64,000 nucleotides of DNA from Tsukamurella ocularis (GTDB lineage Bacteria; Actinomycetota; Actinomycetes; Mycobacteriales; Mycobacteriaceae), in NCBI RefSeq assembly GCF_024807615.1, contig NZ_JANUCJ010000005.1, positions 224,155-288,154 on the forward strand, read 5' to 3'. Numbering within the stretch: position 1 is the stretch's first letter; the number at the start of each line of letters is the position of its first letter. The position numbers and the translations under genes are program-made. A model generated the notes under the pieces. It did not search any database. It had not been told where the DNA came from and saw only the letters and a program-made list of their open reading frames with translations. This document shows positions 10,255-20,061 of the stretch, piece after piece.

Positions 10255-10956
10255 ATGCCCGCACGCTCCGCCCGCGCCGATTCCGCTCCGATCGTGGTCG
10301 AGGACCTCGGCACCATCGGCTATCAGGAGGCCTTCGATCTCCAGCACGACCTCGCGAACCAGCGCGCCGACGGCGCCATCGGCGACCGGCTGCTCCTCCT
10401 CGAGCACCCGCCCACGTTCACCGCGGGCAAGCGCACCGAGCCGCAGGACCTGCCGACGGACGGCAGCACCGTCATCGACGTGGACCGCGGCGGAAAGATC
10501 ACCTGGCACGGCCCGGGCCAGCTGGTCGGCTACCCGATCATCAAGCTGGGCTCCGCGATGGACGTCGTCGACTACGTCCGCCGGATCGAGCAGGCGCTCA
10601 TCGAGGTCTGCCGGGGCCTCGGGCTCGCGGTCGGCCGGGTCGAGGGCCGCTCGGGCGTGTGGTTCCCCGCCGACGGTGCGCGCCCCGAGCGCAAGGTGGG
10701 CGCCATCGGTATCCGGGTCGCGCGGGGCGTCACCCTGCACGGCTTCGCACTCAACTGCGACAACACGCTCGGCGGCTTCGAAGCGATCATCCCCTGCGGC
10801 ATCCCCGACGCGGGCGTGACCACTCTGAGCTCCGAGCTGGGCCGTGACGTCACCGTCGGCGAGGTGCGCGATGCCGTCGTCGACGCGGTCCAGCGCGCGC
10901 TCGACGGCGACCTCCCCGTCACCGACGAGACCCTGCACGTCGCCGATCACGCCTGA
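10255..10956 (+). CDS. lipB: Octanoyltransferase (lipoate biosynthesis)
   Basis: A 233-residue LipB that moves octanoyl groups from acyl carrier protein onto lipoyl domains. Conserved blocks are [14 protein letters not shown], the signature [18 protein letters not shown], then [25 protein letters not shown] with the catalytic lysine, and [13 protein letters not shown] with the catalytic cysteine. The ATG at 10255 is 10 bases after the previous stop; an upstream open frame exists but lies inside the epimerase gene and was rejected. The 3' end overlaps the convergent HxlR gene by 10 bases. lipA lies 4.9 kb further right; in M. tuberculosis the two are adjacent, so the HxlR-MmpL-MFS genes are an insertion between them. 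Confidence 0.96.
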   Translation: MPARSARADSAPIVVEDLGTIGYQEAFDLQHDLANQRADGAIGDRLLLLEHPPTFTAGKRTEPQDLPTDGSTVIDVDRGGKITWHGPGQLVGYPIIKLGSAMDVVDYVRRIEQALIEVCRGLGLAVGRVEGRSGVWFPADGARPERKVGAIGIRVARGVTLHGFALNCDNTLGGFEAIIPCGIPDAGVTTLSSELGRDVTVGEVRDAVVDAVQRALDGDLPVTDETLHVADHA

Positions 10957-11330
10957 TCGGCCGAGCCCTCCTCCACACCGTCCCGGACGCCCTTCGCCCA
11001 CGTCTTGGCCCACAGCTCCAGCGGGCCCAGGGCGATGAGCAGGGCCTTGCCCTGGTAACTGAGGCGGTAGGCACCGTCGGACGTCTGCGCCACGATGTGC
11101 GCCGCAGTGAGTTCCGAAAGGCGCTGCGAAAGCGTGCTCGACGAGATGCCCTCGATCTCGTTGCGCAGGTCGGAGAACCGCGACTTCCCGAACCGCAGCT
11201 CCCACACGATCCGCAGCGCCCACCGCCGGCCGAACAGGTCGAGCGCGGCCATCATCGGCCGCCCGGTGTCCGAACCTCGGACGGGCCGCCCGGGTAGCGG
11301 GCGGTCGACGTCCCGGTCGTTGTGACCCAT
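10947..11330 (-). CDS. HxlR-family winged-helix transcriptional regulator
   Basis: A 127-residue HxlR-type regulator. The diagnostic core is [25 protein letters not shown], seen here in pieces [14 protein letters not shown] and [16 protein letters not shown], then the recognition helix [13 protein letters not shown] and the wing region [14 protein letters not shown]. The ATG at 11330 was chosen over one 12 codons upstream because the extra residues are not conserved in the family. It is divergent from the MmpL-like transporter gene with 139 bases between, an arrangement typical for a local repressor of an efflux gene. The inducer is unknown. Its last codons overlap the end of lipB. Confidence 0.88.
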   Translation of the reverse strand: MGHNDRDVDRPLPGRPVRGSDTGRPMMAALDLFGRRWALRIVWELRFGKSRFSDLRNEIEGISSSTLSQRLSELTAAHIVAQTSDGAYRLSYQGKALLIALGPLELWAKTWAKGVRDGVEEGSADQA

Positions 11331-11469
11331 GTCACTCCCCCTGCCGCTCTGCGGCGGAACCCACACCGAGAGGCTCTAGGCGTGCCTCGTCGATAGAGAT
11401 TACGGTTCACACCTATCAGTCTAGTTCGATTTTTGGACCGCGGCCGGCTCTCTTCCGGCGGACCGGAAG

Positions 11470-14400
11470 GTGACCGTGATCGACGCCCATAGTAATTCCG
11501 CAGCGAAACAGCCCTTCTTCGCGCGGCTCGGCCGGCTCTGCGTGCGCTACGCCGCCTGGATCCTGCTGTTCTGGATCTCCGTCGCCGGTGTCCTCAACGT
11601 CGCGGTGCCGCAGCTCGAGGTCACGGTCCACAAGCACTCCGCGCCGTTCATCCCGGGCGACCTGCCCGGCGTCGACGGGCTGCGGGCGATGGCCGAGGAA
11701 TTCGGCACCCCGTCGTCCACGGCGCAGGGCAACGTCATCATCAGCGCCGAGGGAAAGATCGGCCCGGAGCAGGAGCAGTACTACCGGGCGCTCACCACGG
11801 CACTCGAGGCCGACAAGGAACACGTCGCCTACGTCATCGACACGTTCGGCAAGCCGGCTGCACGCGAAGTGGGCCTGAGCCCCGACGGCAAGGCGATCAA
11901 TCTGCTCGTCGCCGAGGTGGGCGACATCGGCTCCACCCGAGCGCAATCGAGCACCGAGGCGATCCGCGCCACGATCCGCTCGATCCCGGCCCCGGCGGGC
12001 ACGACCGTGGAGTTCACGGGCACCGCGCCGACCCTGTCGGACCTGTTCACCGCGATCGACGCCTCGCTGCTGGTGATCACCGCGGTCTCAGTGGTGCTCA
12101 TCATGGCGCTGCTGCTCATCACCTACCGGTCGATCGGCGCGGCGATGGTGCCGCTGCTGACCATCGGCCTGTCGCTCGCCGTCGCGCGGCCCATCGTCTC
12201 GCTGCTCGGCGAGCACGAAGTGATCCCCGTGTCCAACTTCTCCATCGCGATCATGACGGCCATGGTGCTCGGCGCCGCCACCGACTACGCGATCTTCGCC
12301 GTCGCCGGGTACCACGAAGCGCGCCGCGCAGGAGCCCCCTCCGAGGAGGCCGCGGTCGCCGCGTCGACGCGCGTCGGACGCATCATCGTCGCCTCCGCCC
12401 TCACCATCGCCGTGGCGAGCGGCGCGATGATCTTCTGCAAAGTCGGCATCTTCGTCACTGCCGGCCTGCCCACGACGATCTCGATCATCGTCACCTGCCT
12501 CATCGCGCTCACCCTGCCGCCCGCGCTGCTGCGCTTCCTGGGCGCGCGCGGCTGGGTCGAGCCGCGGCCCGGCACCGAGAAGCGCTGGCGCCGCACGGGT
12601 GCGAAGGTGATGCGCCGCGCGGTGCCGCTGTCGGCGGCCGCGCTCGTGGTGCTGCTCGCCGCCGCGGCGGTGCTGCCCAGCATGGTGATCGGCTTTGACG
12701 AGAACCGGATGCAGCTGCGGGCCACGGACTCCCGCAACGGCTACGAGACGGTGCAGGAGCACTGGGGCGTCAACGAGGCGGTGCCGGAGTTCCTGCTCAT
12801 CCGCGCCGATCACGACATGCGCAACACCCACGACCTGGCGGCGCTCGAGGCCATCGCGATCGGGGTGTCGAACCTGCCGCAGGTCGCCTACGTCCGGTCG
12901 ATCACCAGGCCCGACGGCAAGCCCATCCCCGAATCGGCGGTCGGCTATCAGACGCAGCAGGTGGCGAACGGCCTCGGTGACGCGAGCCGGCAGCTCAAGG
13001 AGGCCTCACCGCAGCTCCAGGCGCTCGCCTCCGGCGTCGACCAGCTCAACGCCGGCGCGAGCGAGGCGTCGCGCCGGGTCCCGGAGCTCGTCGCGGGTAC
13101 GCAGCGCGTGACCGGCCTCGCGTCGGGCGTGCTCGACGCGCTGACCTCCGCCCAGCAGGCGCTGGCGACCGCGAGCGGCGGCACCGTCGACGTGAACGCC
13201 GCGACCGCCCTGCTGCGCAGCGCCGTCGCCACCCTGACCACCGCCGCCGACGCCGTGCGGACCGCGCAACGGCAGAACGCCGGGATCGGCGACGTCTTCG
13301 GCCCGCTGGTCGGCCCCGCCTCCCCCGCCTGCACCGCCGACGTGAACTGCACAGCCGCGCGCCGGGCCTTCGCCGAACTCGATCGCGCGACGTCCGGGCG
13401 GGCCTCGTCGGCGGTCCGCGCCGCCACAGTCGTGCTGCCCGCAGGTACGACGGATCGCGCAGCGACCGCGCTCGCCCAGGCCGACGACGCCCTCGCTCGC
13501 CTGCAGGGTCTCCTCACGGGCCTCGGCGCGCTCAGCCCGGAACAGGTCAAGGGCCAGCTCGCCGAGCTCAATGCGGGCGTCACCCAGCTCTCCACCGGCC
13601 TCTCTCAGCTCAGCACGGGCCTGGGACAGGTAAAGACGGGTACCGATCAGGTGGTGGAGATGACGGGCCGCCTCCAAGAGGGCCTCGGCACCGCGACGGA
13701 CTACCTCACCGGGCTCAGCTCCGGCACCACCGAAGGCCCGGGCCGCGGCTTCTACCTGCCCGCGCAGGGGCTGCAGTCGGACCGCTTCGTCGACGGCTCG
13801 CGAGTGCTCATGTCGCCGGACGGCCGGTCCGCCCGCATGCTCGTGGTGTGGGGCATCAACCCGTACTCGGACGAGGCCCTGAACACCTCCGCCTCGATCC
13901 CCGACGCCGCGCGCGCCGCGGCGAAGGGAACGGTGCTCGAACCCGCCACGATGGACGGCTTCGGCCTCGCGTCGATCTCGGCGCAGATGCGCGAGCAGGT
14001 GCTGCGCGACTTCCTGCTCTTCGGCCTGGTCGCCGTGATCGGCGTCTTCCTGGTGCTGCTGGTGTTGCTCCGCGCGGTGATCGCGGCGGCGCTCATGGTC
14101 GCCACCGTGGTGCTGTCCTTCGCCGCCGCGGCGGGCGCGTCGGTGCTCCTCTGGCAGCACGGGCTCGGCATCCCCGTCGACTGGTCGGTGCTGCCGATCG
14201 CCTTCATGGCGCTGGTCGCGGTGGGCGCCGACTACAGCATGCTGTTCGCGGACCGCATCCGCGAGGAGGCCGCCGGGGATTCGACGGTGCGCGGCGTGCT
14301 CCGCGCGTTCGGCACCACGGGCAGCGTGATCACCACCGCCGGGCTGGTCTTCGCGATCACCATGTTCGCGCTGATGAGCGGCAGCGTGATCAACCTGCTC

Positions 14401-14520
14401 CAGATCGGCTCGACCATCGGCATCGGCCTCCTGATCGACATCGTGGTGGTGCGCACGGTGTTCGTGCCCGCCGCGATCACAGCGCTCGGCGACCGCGTGT
14501 GGTGGCCGTCGAAACCCTGA
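11470..14520 (+). CDS. MmpL-type RND transporter
   Basis: A 1016-residue membrane transporter with the MmpL layout: one N-terminal membrane helix (residues about 20-42), a periplasmic loop, five helices, a cytosolic linker, a helix followed by a second very large periplasmic loop (about 405-840), and five more helices. Motif GAATDYAIFAVAGY near residue 270 and GADYSMLFADRIREEA near residue 920 contain the proton-relay Asp-Tyr pairs of MmpL proteins. The second loop contains Gln/Leu-rich heptads that look coiled-coil. The start is GTG at 11470 with AGGTGACC nearby. The cargo is not readable; family members export lipids, siderophores or drugs. The divergent HxlR gene suggests inducible expression. 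Confidence 0.9.
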   Translation: MTVIDAHSNSAAKQPFFARLGRLCVRYAAWILLFWISVAGVLNVAVPQLEVTVHKHSAPFIPGDLPGVDGLRAMAEEFGTPSSTAQGNVIISAEGKIGPEQEQYYRALTTALEADKEHVAYVIDTFGKPAAREVGLSPDGKAINLLVAEVGDIGSTRAQSSTEAIRATIRSIPAPAGTTVEFTGTAPTLSDLFTAIDASLLVITAVSVVLIMALLLITYRSIGAAMVPLLTIGLSLAVARPIVSLLGEHEVIPVSNFSIAIMTAMVLGAATDYAIFAVAGYHEARRAGAPSEEAAVAASTRVGRIIVASALTIAVASGAMIFCKVGIFVTAGLPTTISIIVTCLIALTLPPALLRFLGARGWVEPRPGTEKRWRRTGAKVMRRAVPLSAAALVVLLAAAAVLPSMVIGFDENRMQLRATDSRNGYETVQEHWGVNEAVPEFLLIRADHDMRNTHDLAALEAIAIGVSNLPQVAYVRSITRPDGKPIPESAVGYQTQQVANGLGDASRQLKEASPQLQALASGVDQLNAGASEASRRVPELVAGTQRVTGLASGVLDALTSAQQALATASGGTVDVNAATALLRSAVATLTTAADAVRTAQRQNAGIGDVFGPLVGPASPACTADVNCTAARRAFAELDRATSGRASSAVRAATVVLPAGTTDRAATALAQADDALARLQGLLTGLGALSPEQVKGQLAELNAGVTQLSTGLSQLSTGLGQVKTGTDQVVEMTGRLQEGLGTATDYLTGLSSGTTEGPGRGFYLPAQGLQSDRFVDGSRVLMSPDGRSARMLVVWGINPYSDEALNTSASIPDAARAAAKGTVLEPATMDGFGLASISAQMREQVLRDFLLFGLVAVIGVFLVLLVLLRAVIAAALMVATVVLSFAAAAGASVLLWQHGLGIPVDWSVLPIAFMALVAVGADYSMLFADRIREEAAGDSTVRGVLRAFGTTGSVITTAGLVFAITMFALMSGSVINLLQIGSTIGIGLLIDIVVVRTVFVPAAITALGDRVWWPSKP

Positions 14521-14539
14521 CGGGACCGTCCCGGGTCAG

Positions 14540-15721
14540 CTAGGCCCGGGACGGCGCGGCGCCGAGGCGCACGGAGGCGAAGCACAAGAGCGCGGCCGCC
14601 ACGGCGAACGCGGTCGCCGTGGCGGCGAACCACGGGCCACCCACCACCAGCGCGCCCAGCACCGACGTGCCGGTCGCGACCCCGGCGTTCGTGCACGCGT
14701 TGTTCCAGCCGAGCACGGCGGCACGGTTGTCGGGGTCAGCAGACGAAAGGTAGGTCTGCTGCGCGGAGAAGAAGGCCCCACCGCCCGCGCACCACACCGC
14801 CACGGCCGCGATGACCACCGCGGGGACGGTCGCCGTCGTGGCGACTGCGACCCCCGCGGCGACGACCAGAGCGGCACCGGCCGGCACCCACGCCGGGTGC
14901 ACGCCGCGACCGGCGAGCCGGTCGACGAGCACGCCCGTACTGACGGACCCGGCCATCGAGCCGATCCCGACCACGAGGCCCACCAGGCCCAGCGCGGTGA
15001 GGCCGTAGCCGAACCGCTGGGAGAGGAGAACGCCGACGTAGGTGTATGCGCCGAGCCGCCCCGCCTGGAGTAGCAGCGACGACGAGAAGGCCAGCGCGAT
15101 CCGCCGGTCGCGCCAGGGTGCGAACAGGCCGCCCCGGTCAGGGCCGGGAGCGGACGGGCCTGCTGACGGCAGGCGCAGAGCCGTCATCGCGGCCACCGCC
15201 AACATCGGCACGCCGATCAGCAGGTACGGCGCGCGCCACCCGAGCCCCGTCGCCAGGAGCGCGCCCAGCGGTACGCCCAGCACCTGGCCGCCGGCGTACG
15301 CGGCCGCGCCCAGCGAGACCGCCCGGCCGCGCTCCGCGGGCGCGGCGTACTCGGCGAGGTACGCCCAGATCGACGGTGCGCCGAGGGCCGCGCCGAGGCC
15401 GGAGAGCGCACGGGCCGCGACGAGCAGCTCCAGGGACGGCGCGAGGTAGCTGAGGACGTCCGCCACCGCGAAGACCGCCATCCCGGCGGCGATCGCGTGC
15501 CGCCGCGCGAGCCGGTCCGAGAGCCTGCCGAAGAGGGGCCCGGTGACGGCGTAGCAGAGGACGTAGGCGGTGACGACGTTGCCCGCGGCGCCGGTCGACG
15601 CGTCGAAGGCGCGCGCGATGTCGGGCAGCAGCGGCGCGACGAGGTTCATCTCGGCGCCCATGAGGAAGAACACCAGGTAGAGCACAACGAACGTGCCCCA
15701 CGGGGTCCGCCCCAGCGTCAT
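14540..15721 (-). CDS. MFS transporter, drug:H+ antiporter type (DHA1-like)
   Basis: A 393-residue major facilitator with 12 predicted helices. GRLSDRLARRHAIAAG between helices 2 and 3 is the motif A loop, and RALSGLGAALGAPSIWAYLAEYAAPAERGRA is the helix 4-5 region (quoted in parts: RALSGLGAALGAP, AEYAAPAERGRA). VLGWNNACTNAGVATG near the end is seen in chloramphenicol/arabinose-efflux relatives. The ATG at 15721 gives the expected short N-terminus before helix 1; longer upstream frames have no family similarity. It converges on the MmpL gene, leaving 19 bases between stops, and diverges from lipA. A near-palindrome in the 97-base promoter region could be an operator. Confidence 0.88.
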   Translation of the reverse strand: MTLGRTPWGTFVVLYLVFFLMGAEMNLVAPLLPDIARAFDASTGAAGNVVTAYVLCYAVTGPLFGRLSDRLARRHAIAAGMAVFAVADVLSYLAPSLELLVAARALSGLGAALGAPSIWAYLAEYAAPAERGRAVSLGAAAYAGGQVLGVPLGALLATGLGWRAPYLLIGVPMLAVAAMTALRLPSAGPSAPGPDRGGLFAPWRDRRIALAFSSSLLLQAGRLGAYTYVGVLLSQRFGYGLTALGLVGLVVGIGSMAGSVSTGVLVDRLAGRGVHPAWVPAGAALVVAAGVAVATTATVPAVVIAAVAVWCAGGGAFFSAQQTYLSSADPDNRAAVLGWNNACTNAGVATGTSVLGALVVGGPWFAATATAFAVAAALLCFASVRLGAAPSRA

Positions 15722-15744
15722 CTCCGCACCTCCTGCCCGAGTCA

Positions 15745-15764
15745 GATTAGATGATCGAATAATC
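15745..15764. promoter_or_regulatory. Near-palindromic AT-rich element, possible repressor site
   Basis: GATTAGATGATCGAATAATC is an imperfect inverted repeat (GATTA...TAATC around a central GATC) in otherwise GC-rich DNA. It lies 24-43 bases upstream of the MFS transporter start and in the divergent lipA promoter region. Size and symmetry suit a TetR- or MarR-type operator. This is inference from shape only. Confidence 0.35.
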
Positions 15765-15818
15765 AAGGTCGACGAGGCGTGACCCGCGCCACCGTCGGCT
15801 CGCGCGGCCGGGCGTAGC

Positions 15819-16847
15819 ATGGATCGAGTGAGTACCCCGGAGAACCCCCGCAAGCTACTCCGCCTCGAGGTCCGTAACGCACAGACCCCGATCGAGCGCA
15901 AGCCGAACTGGATCCGCACGCGCGCGAAGATGGGCCCTGAATTCACCGAGCTCAAGGGCCTCGTCAAGCGTGAGGGCCTCCACACGGTGTGCGAGGAGGC
16001 GGGCTGCCCCAACATCTACGAATGCTGGGAGGACCGCGAGGCCACCTTCCTCATCGGCGGTGAGCAATGCACCCGCCGCTGCGACTTCTGCCAGATCGAC
16101 ACGGGCAAGCCCGCGGAGCTGGATCGGGACGAGCCGCGCCGCGTCGCCGAGTCGGTGCAGGCGATGGGCCTGCGCTACTCCACCATCACGGGCGTCGCTC
16201 GCGACGACCTGCCGGACGAGGGCGTGTGGCTGTACGCCGAGACGGTGCGCCAGATCCACGCGCTGAACCCGAACACAGGCGTCGAGAACCTGATCCCCGA
16301 CTTCCACGCCAAGCCGGAGCTGTTGGCCGAGGTCTTCGAGTCGCGCCCCGAGGTGCTGGCCCACAACCTGGAGACAGTGCCGCGCATCTTCAAGCGGATC
16401 CGTCCGGCGTTCCGGTACGACCGCTCGCTCGACGTGATCCGCCAGGCTCGCGACTTCGGCCTGGTCACCAAGTCGAATCTCATCCTCGGCATGGGAGAGA
16501 CCCCCGAGGAGGTCACGGAGGCGATGCGCGACCTGCACGATGCGGGCTGCGACATCATCACCATCACGCAGTACCTGCGCCCGTCGCCGCGGCACCACCC
16601 CGTGGAGCGGTGGGTCAAGCCCGAGGAGTTCGTCGAGCACACCGCCGCCGCCGAGGAGATGGGCTTCGCCGGTGTCATGGCCGGACCGCTCGTGCGCTCG
16701 TCGTACCGCGCGGGCAAGCTCTACGCGAAGGCGATGGCGCACCACGGCCGGCCCATCCCGGAGAACATGGCGCACCTGACCGCCGAGGGTGATGCGGCGC
16801 AGGAGGCCACCTCGGTGCTGAGCCGGATGGCCGCCGCCGCGAAGTAG
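15819..16847 (+). CDS. lipA: Lipoyl synthase (radical SAM)
   Basis: A 342-residue radical-SAM enzyme that inserts two sulfurs into octanoyl groups on lipoyl domains. The auxiliary cluster motif [12 protein letters not shown] and the radical-SAM motif CTRRCDFC are both present, as are [14 protein letters not shown] and the C-terminal [11 protein letters not shown], whose RSSYRAG end carries the serine ligand of the auxiliary cluster. The ATG at 15819 is used; a GTG three codons later (VSTPENPRK) matches the length of other LipA N-termini equally well. It works directly after LipB on DlaT, AceE-complex and GcvH lipoyl domains. It is followed after 39 bases by the DUF4191 gene, as in M. tuberculosis (Rv2218-Rv2219). 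Confidence 0.97.
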   Translation: MDRVSTPENPRKLLRLEVRNAQTPIERKPNWIRTRAKMGPEFTELKGLVKREGLHTVCEEAGCPNIYECWEDREATFLIGGEQCTRRCDFCQIDTGKPAELDRDEPRRVAESVQAMGLRYSTITGVARDDLPDEGVWLYAETVRQIHALNPNTGVENLIPDFHAKPELLAEVFESRPEVLAHNLETVPRIFKRIRPAFRYDRSLDVIRQARDFGLVTKSNLILGMGETPEEVTEAMRDLHDAGCDIITITQYLRPSPRHHPVERWVKPEEFVEHTAAAEEMGFAGVMAGPLVRSSYRAGKLYAKAMAHHGRPIPENMAHLTAEGDAAQEATSVLSRMAAAAK

Positions 16848-16886
16848 CGGTTCGGCGTGAAGTAGTCGCACATTAAGCTGGGGGAC

Positions 16887-17648
16887 ATGGCACAGGACAA
16901 GGCAGCCGCCGACAAGCTCAAGGCGCAGAAGGCCGAGGCGAAGCGCGTTCGCAGGGCCGCTTCGAAGGACCGCCGCAAGCAGATGTGGCAGGCGTTCCAG
17001 ATGCAGCGCAAGGAAGACAAGGCGCTGGTACCGATCATGGTCGGCGTCTTCGTCGCGGCGGTGGCGCTCTCGCTGGTGATCGGCTACTTCGCCGGCACGT
17101 GGTGGATGTTCCTCATCCTCGGCGTGCTGCTCGGCGCTCTCGGCGCGTTCATCGTCTTCACCCGCCGCCTGGAGCGCAGCGTGTACACGAAGAACGAGGG
17201 CCAGGTCGGCGCCGCCGGCTGGGCGCTCGACAACATGCGCGGCTCGTGGCGCGTGACGCAGGCCGTCGCCCGCACCACCCACGCCGACGCGGTGCACCGC
17301 GTGATCGGCAAGCCCGGCGTGATCCTTGTGGCCGAGGGCAACGAGGGCCGGATCAAAGGCCTGCTCGCGCAAGAGAAGAAGAAGACGGCCCGAGTGGTGG
17401 GGCAGACCCCGATCTACGAGTTCACCGTGGGCAACGAGGAGGGGCAGGTCCCGCTCCGAAAACTGCAGCGGTCCCTGAACAAGCTCCCGTCGAACATCAA
17501 CGGCAAGAAGATCGACGAGCTGGAGGGCCGGCTCGCGGCGCTCTCCACCCGTACAGGCGGCGCGCAGATGCCGCGCGGGCCGCTGCCGCAGGGTGCGAAG
17601 ATGCGCAGCGTGCAGCGCACCGTCCGGCGCAAGACCGGCTCGAACTGA
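16887..17648 (+). CDS. DUF4191 integral membrane protein
   Basis: A 253-residue protein with a highly charged Lys/Arg/Ala-rich N-terminus (residues 1-47), two membrane helices (about 50-95: VPIMVGVFVAAVALSLVIGY and the following WWMFLILGVLLGALGAFIVF), and a basic C-terminal cytosolic domain. This layout and the position after lipA identify it as the Rv2219 family (DUF4191), which has no known function. RLERSVYTKNEGQVGAAGWAL after the second helix is the conserved family block (RLERSVYTKNEGQ, GAAGWAL). It is conserved in position next to lipA in actinobacteria. A short hairpin terminator follows the stop. Confidence 0.88.
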   Translation: MAQDKAAADKLKAQKAEAKRVRRAASKDRRKQMWQAFQMQRKEDKALVPIMVGVFVAAVALSLVIGYFAGTWWMFLILGVLLGALGAFIVFTRRLERSVYTKNEGQVGAAGWALDNMRGSWRVTQAVARTTHADAVHRVIGKPGVILVAEGNEGRIKGLLAQEKKKTARVVGQTPIYEFTVGNEEGQVPLRKLQRSLNKLPSNINGKKIDELEGRLAALSTRTGGAQMPRGPLPQGAKMRSVQRTVRRKTGSN

Positions 17649-17657
17649 CCGCCCTCG

Positions 17658-17677
17658 GGGCCCGCTACGGCGGGCCC
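17658..17677. terminator. Hairpin terminator between convergent genes
   Basis: GGGCCCGC, loop TACG, GCGGGCCC: a perfect 8-base-pair stem 10 bases after the DUF4191 stop. It lies between convergent genes and has no T-run, as is usual in this GC range. It may stop transcripts from both sides. Confidence 0.6.
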
Positions 17678-17701
17678 TGAGTCGTCAGCGGGCCTGCGTC
17701 G

Positions 17702-18184
17702 TCAGCGCGCCTTGACGAGGATCGTTCCGGTGGCGCGATCGTGCATGCCGCGACCGTCGACGTCCTGGATGAGCGGCGGCACGATGAAGACGATGAGCAG
17801 GTTGCGCGCCAGCGCGCGGACGAAGCCCACCCGCATCTGCGGGTTCTCGATCCGCGCGACGCGGAGCCCGGCGAAGTACTGGCCGGGCGTGAAGCCGAAC
17901 AGGGTCACCGACAGTACGCCGACCGCGAACCAGATACCCAGCGCGAGCGTATCGAAGGCGGTGGGCTCCCCCGCGAAGACGCGGCTCGGTCCCACGATCG
18001 CCACCGCGATCAGCGCGGACGGCACCCAGTCGAGGAACAGGCCCAGCACGCGGCGGCCCGAGCCGGCGGCCGACCCGGCACCGTCGCGCGGCAGACCCAG
18101 GGCCTGCCCTCGGTACTCGCCGTGCGCGCCCTCCGGCAGGGCCGCGGAGGCACCGGAGAGCCATGATCCCGTTTCTCGACGCAT
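17702..18184 (-). CDS. RDD-family membrane protein
   Basis: A 160-residue protein with an RDD domain: GLFLDWVPSALIAVAI, with the Arg-...-Asp of the family preceding and within the first helix, then GFTPGQYFAGLRVARIEN, the hallmark TPGQ...G..V segment, and a final helix. Three membrane spans are predicted. The ATG at 18184 (MRRETGSWLSG) was preferred because a longer frame starts inside the glnA1 promoter. It is the Rv2219A equivalent, divergent from glnA1. Function of the family is unresolved; some RDD proteins act as ion exchangers. Confidence 0.85.
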   Translation of the reverse strand: MRRETGSWLSGASAALPEGAHGEYRGQALGLPRDGAGSAAGSGRRVLGLFLDWVPSALIAVAIVGPSRVFAGEPTAFDTLALGIWFAVGVLSVTLFGFTPGQYFAGLRVARIENPQMRVGFVRALARNLLIVFIVPPLIQDVDGRGMHDRATGTILVKAR

Positions 18185-18238
18185 GCACTCAGGGTACGTG
18201 GGGTCCGATTCGGCGGCCTTCCGGACGGCCCTCGATGT

Positions 18239-18276
18239 GTAACACCGATGAAACATTGCGTTAGTTCTCGGGCAAC
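18239..18276 (+). promoter_or_regulatory. GlnR box upstream of glnA1
   Basis: Four half-sites with exact six-base spacing are visible: GTAAC, n6, GAAAC, n6, TTAGT, n6, GCAAC. The actinobacterial GlnR consensus is alternating GTnAC and GAAAC half-sites 11 bases apart, so the first pair is perfect and the second pair degenerate. The box ends about 95 bases before the glnA1 start codon, the usual place for an activator of this gene. The gene also lies between RDD and glnA1 start points, so it could affect both. Confidence 0.75.
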
Positions 18277-18371
18277 ACCTCGTCCATACCGTTCATTCTC
18301 GTAACCTCGGTGGTGGTGCGAACGGTACGACCGTGGCCGTCACCGCCGGACGACGAAGGAGCCAGTAACAG

Positions 18372-19805
18372 GTGTTCACTACCAAAGAGGAACTTCTCGA
18401 CTACCTGAAGAAGGAAGACGTCGAGTACGTCGACATCCGCTTCTGCGATCTGCCCGGCACGATGCAGCACTTCAGCATCCCCGCCTCGGCGTTCGACGAG
18501 AGCGTCTTCGAGGACGGTCTGGCCTTCGACGGTTCGTCGATCCGCGGCTTCCAGTCGATCGACGAGTCGGACATGATGCTGCTGCCCGACGTCACCACGG
18601 CGCGCATCGACCCCTTCCGTGCGGCGAAGACCCTGAACATCTCGTTCTTCGTGCACGACCCGTTCACCCGCGAGGCCTACAGCCGCGACCCGCGCAACAT
18701 CGCGCGCAAGGCGGAGGAGTACCTCCGGAGCACCGGCATCGCCGACACCTGCTTCTTCGGTGCCGAGGCCGAGTTCTACATCTTCGACTCGGTCTCGTTC
18801 GACTCGACGATCAACGGCTCGTTCTACGAGGTCGACTCGATCTCGGGCTCCTGGAACACCGGCCGCGCGGTCGAGGAGGACGGCTCCCCGAACCTCGGCT
18901 ACAAGGTCAAGACCAAGGGTGGCTACTTCCCCGTCGCGCCGTACGACCACTACGTGGACCTGCGCGACAAGATCTCGACCAACCTGCAGAACGCCGGCTT
19001 CACGCTCGAGCGCGGCCACCACGAGGTGGGCACCGGCGGCCAGGCCGAGATCAACTACAAGTTCGACACGCTGCTGCACGCGGCTGACGACGTCCAGCTC
19101 TTCAAGTACATCGTGAAGAACACCGCGTGGCAGGAGGGCAAGACCGTCACGTTCATGCCGAAGCCGCTGTTCGGCGACAACGGCTCGGGCATGCACGCCC
19201 ACCAATCGCTGTGGAAGGACGGCAAGCCGCTGTTCTACGACGAGGCCGGCTACGGCGGTCTGTCGGATCTGGCGCGCTGGTACATCGGCGGCATCCTGCA
19301 CCACGCCCCGTCGCTGCTCGCGTTCACCAACCCGACGATCAACTCGTACAAGCGTCTGGTGCCGGGCTACGAGGCCCCGATCAACCTGGTGTACAGCCAG
19401 CGCAACCGCTCGGCGTGCGTCCGTATCCCGATCACGGGCAACAACCCCAAGGCAAAGCGCATCGAGTTCCGTTGCCCCGACTCCTCGGGCAACCCGTACC
19501 TGGCCTTCGCCGCCATGATGATGGCCGGCCTGGACGGCATCAAGAACAAGATCGAGCCGCACGCCCCGGTCGACAAGGACCTCTACGAGCTGCCGCCCGA
19601 GGAGGCCAAGGGCATCCCGCAGGCCCCGACGCAGCTCGCGGACGTGATCGACCGTCTCGAGGAGGACCACGAGTACCTCACCGCCGGTGGCGTCTTCACC
19701 GAGGACCTGATCGAGGAGTGGATCTCCTACAAGCGTGAGAACGAGATCGCGCCGGTCAACCTGCGCCCGCACCCGTACGAGTTCCAGCTCTACTACGACG
19801 TGTGA
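18372..19805 (+). CDS. glnA1: Glutamine synthetase type I-beta (adenylylation-regulated)
   Basis: A 477-residue glutamine synthetase making glutamine from glutamate, ammonia and ATP; a dodecamer in relatives and secreted in pathogenic mycobacteria. Signatures are [17 protein letters not shown] (start of the catalytic fold), [11 protein letters not shown] metal ligands, [16 protein letters not shown] (ATP-binding) and NRSACVRIP. Tyr405 in [14 protein letters not shown] is the adenylylation site used by GlnE, encoded 2.4 kb downstream. The start is GTG at 18372 with AAGGAG 10 bases upstream. A GlnR box lies upstream and a perfect hairpin terminator downstream, so this is a single-gene transcript. 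Confidence 0.97.
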   Translation: MFTTKEELLDYLKKEDVEYVDIRFCDLPGTMQHFSIPASAFDESVFEDGLAFDGSSIRGFQSIDESDMMLLPDVTTARIDPFRAAKTLNISFFVHDPFTREAYSRDPRNIARKAEEYLRSTGIADTCFFGAEAEFYIFDSVSFDSTINGSFYEVDSISGSWNTGRAVEEDGSPNLGYKVKTKGGYFPVAPYDHYVDLRDKISTNLQNAGFTLERGHHEVGTGGQAEINYKFDTLLHAADDVQLFKYIVKNTAWQEGKTVTFMPKPLFGDNGSGMHAHQSLWKDGKPLFYDEAGYGGLSDLARWYIGGILHHAPSLLAFTNPTINSYKRLVPGYEAPINLVYSQRNRSACVRIPITGNNPKAKRIEFRCPDSSGNPYLAFAAMMMAGLDGIKNKIEPHAPVDKDLYELPPEEAKGIPQAPTQLADVIDRLEEDHEYLTAGGVFTEDLIEEWISYKRENEIAPVNLRPHPYEFQLYYDV

Positions 19806-19822
19806 TCGACTGAGCTCCAACC

Positions 19823-19860
19823 GGTTCGGCCCCGCACCTGTTCAGGTGCGGGGCCGAACC
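19823..19860 (+). terminator. Perfect 18-bp-stem terminator after glnA1
   Basis: The two arms (19823-19840 and 19843-19860) are exact reverse complements of 18 bases around a TT centre; the arm begins GGTTCGGCCCC. It lies 17 bases after the glnA1 stop and would be an unusually strong intrinsic terminator, although there is no T-run. Confidence 0.85.
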
Positions 19861-20061
19861 CGTATCGTCGGTGGTGACCGGGAGGCGAACCTGTTCGACG
19901 CCGAGGACCTCGGCCGCGGCTCCGCCCGCCCGAATCCGTCCTAACGCCGGTGACGGCCTGGATCACCGGGAACCTTGGGGGCCAGTGACGGTTCATGCGG
20001 AGCCGGTCGGTCCGCCTGGGACGCTGCTGAAGGCCTTCGGCGAGACGGTAGGTTCGAGACC

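Noticed and set aside
8355..10316. A 653-codon minus-strand frame over dlaT, the epimerase and lipB
   Set aside because: Antisense to three firmly identified genes; such frames are common in GC-rich DNA with strong third-position bias.
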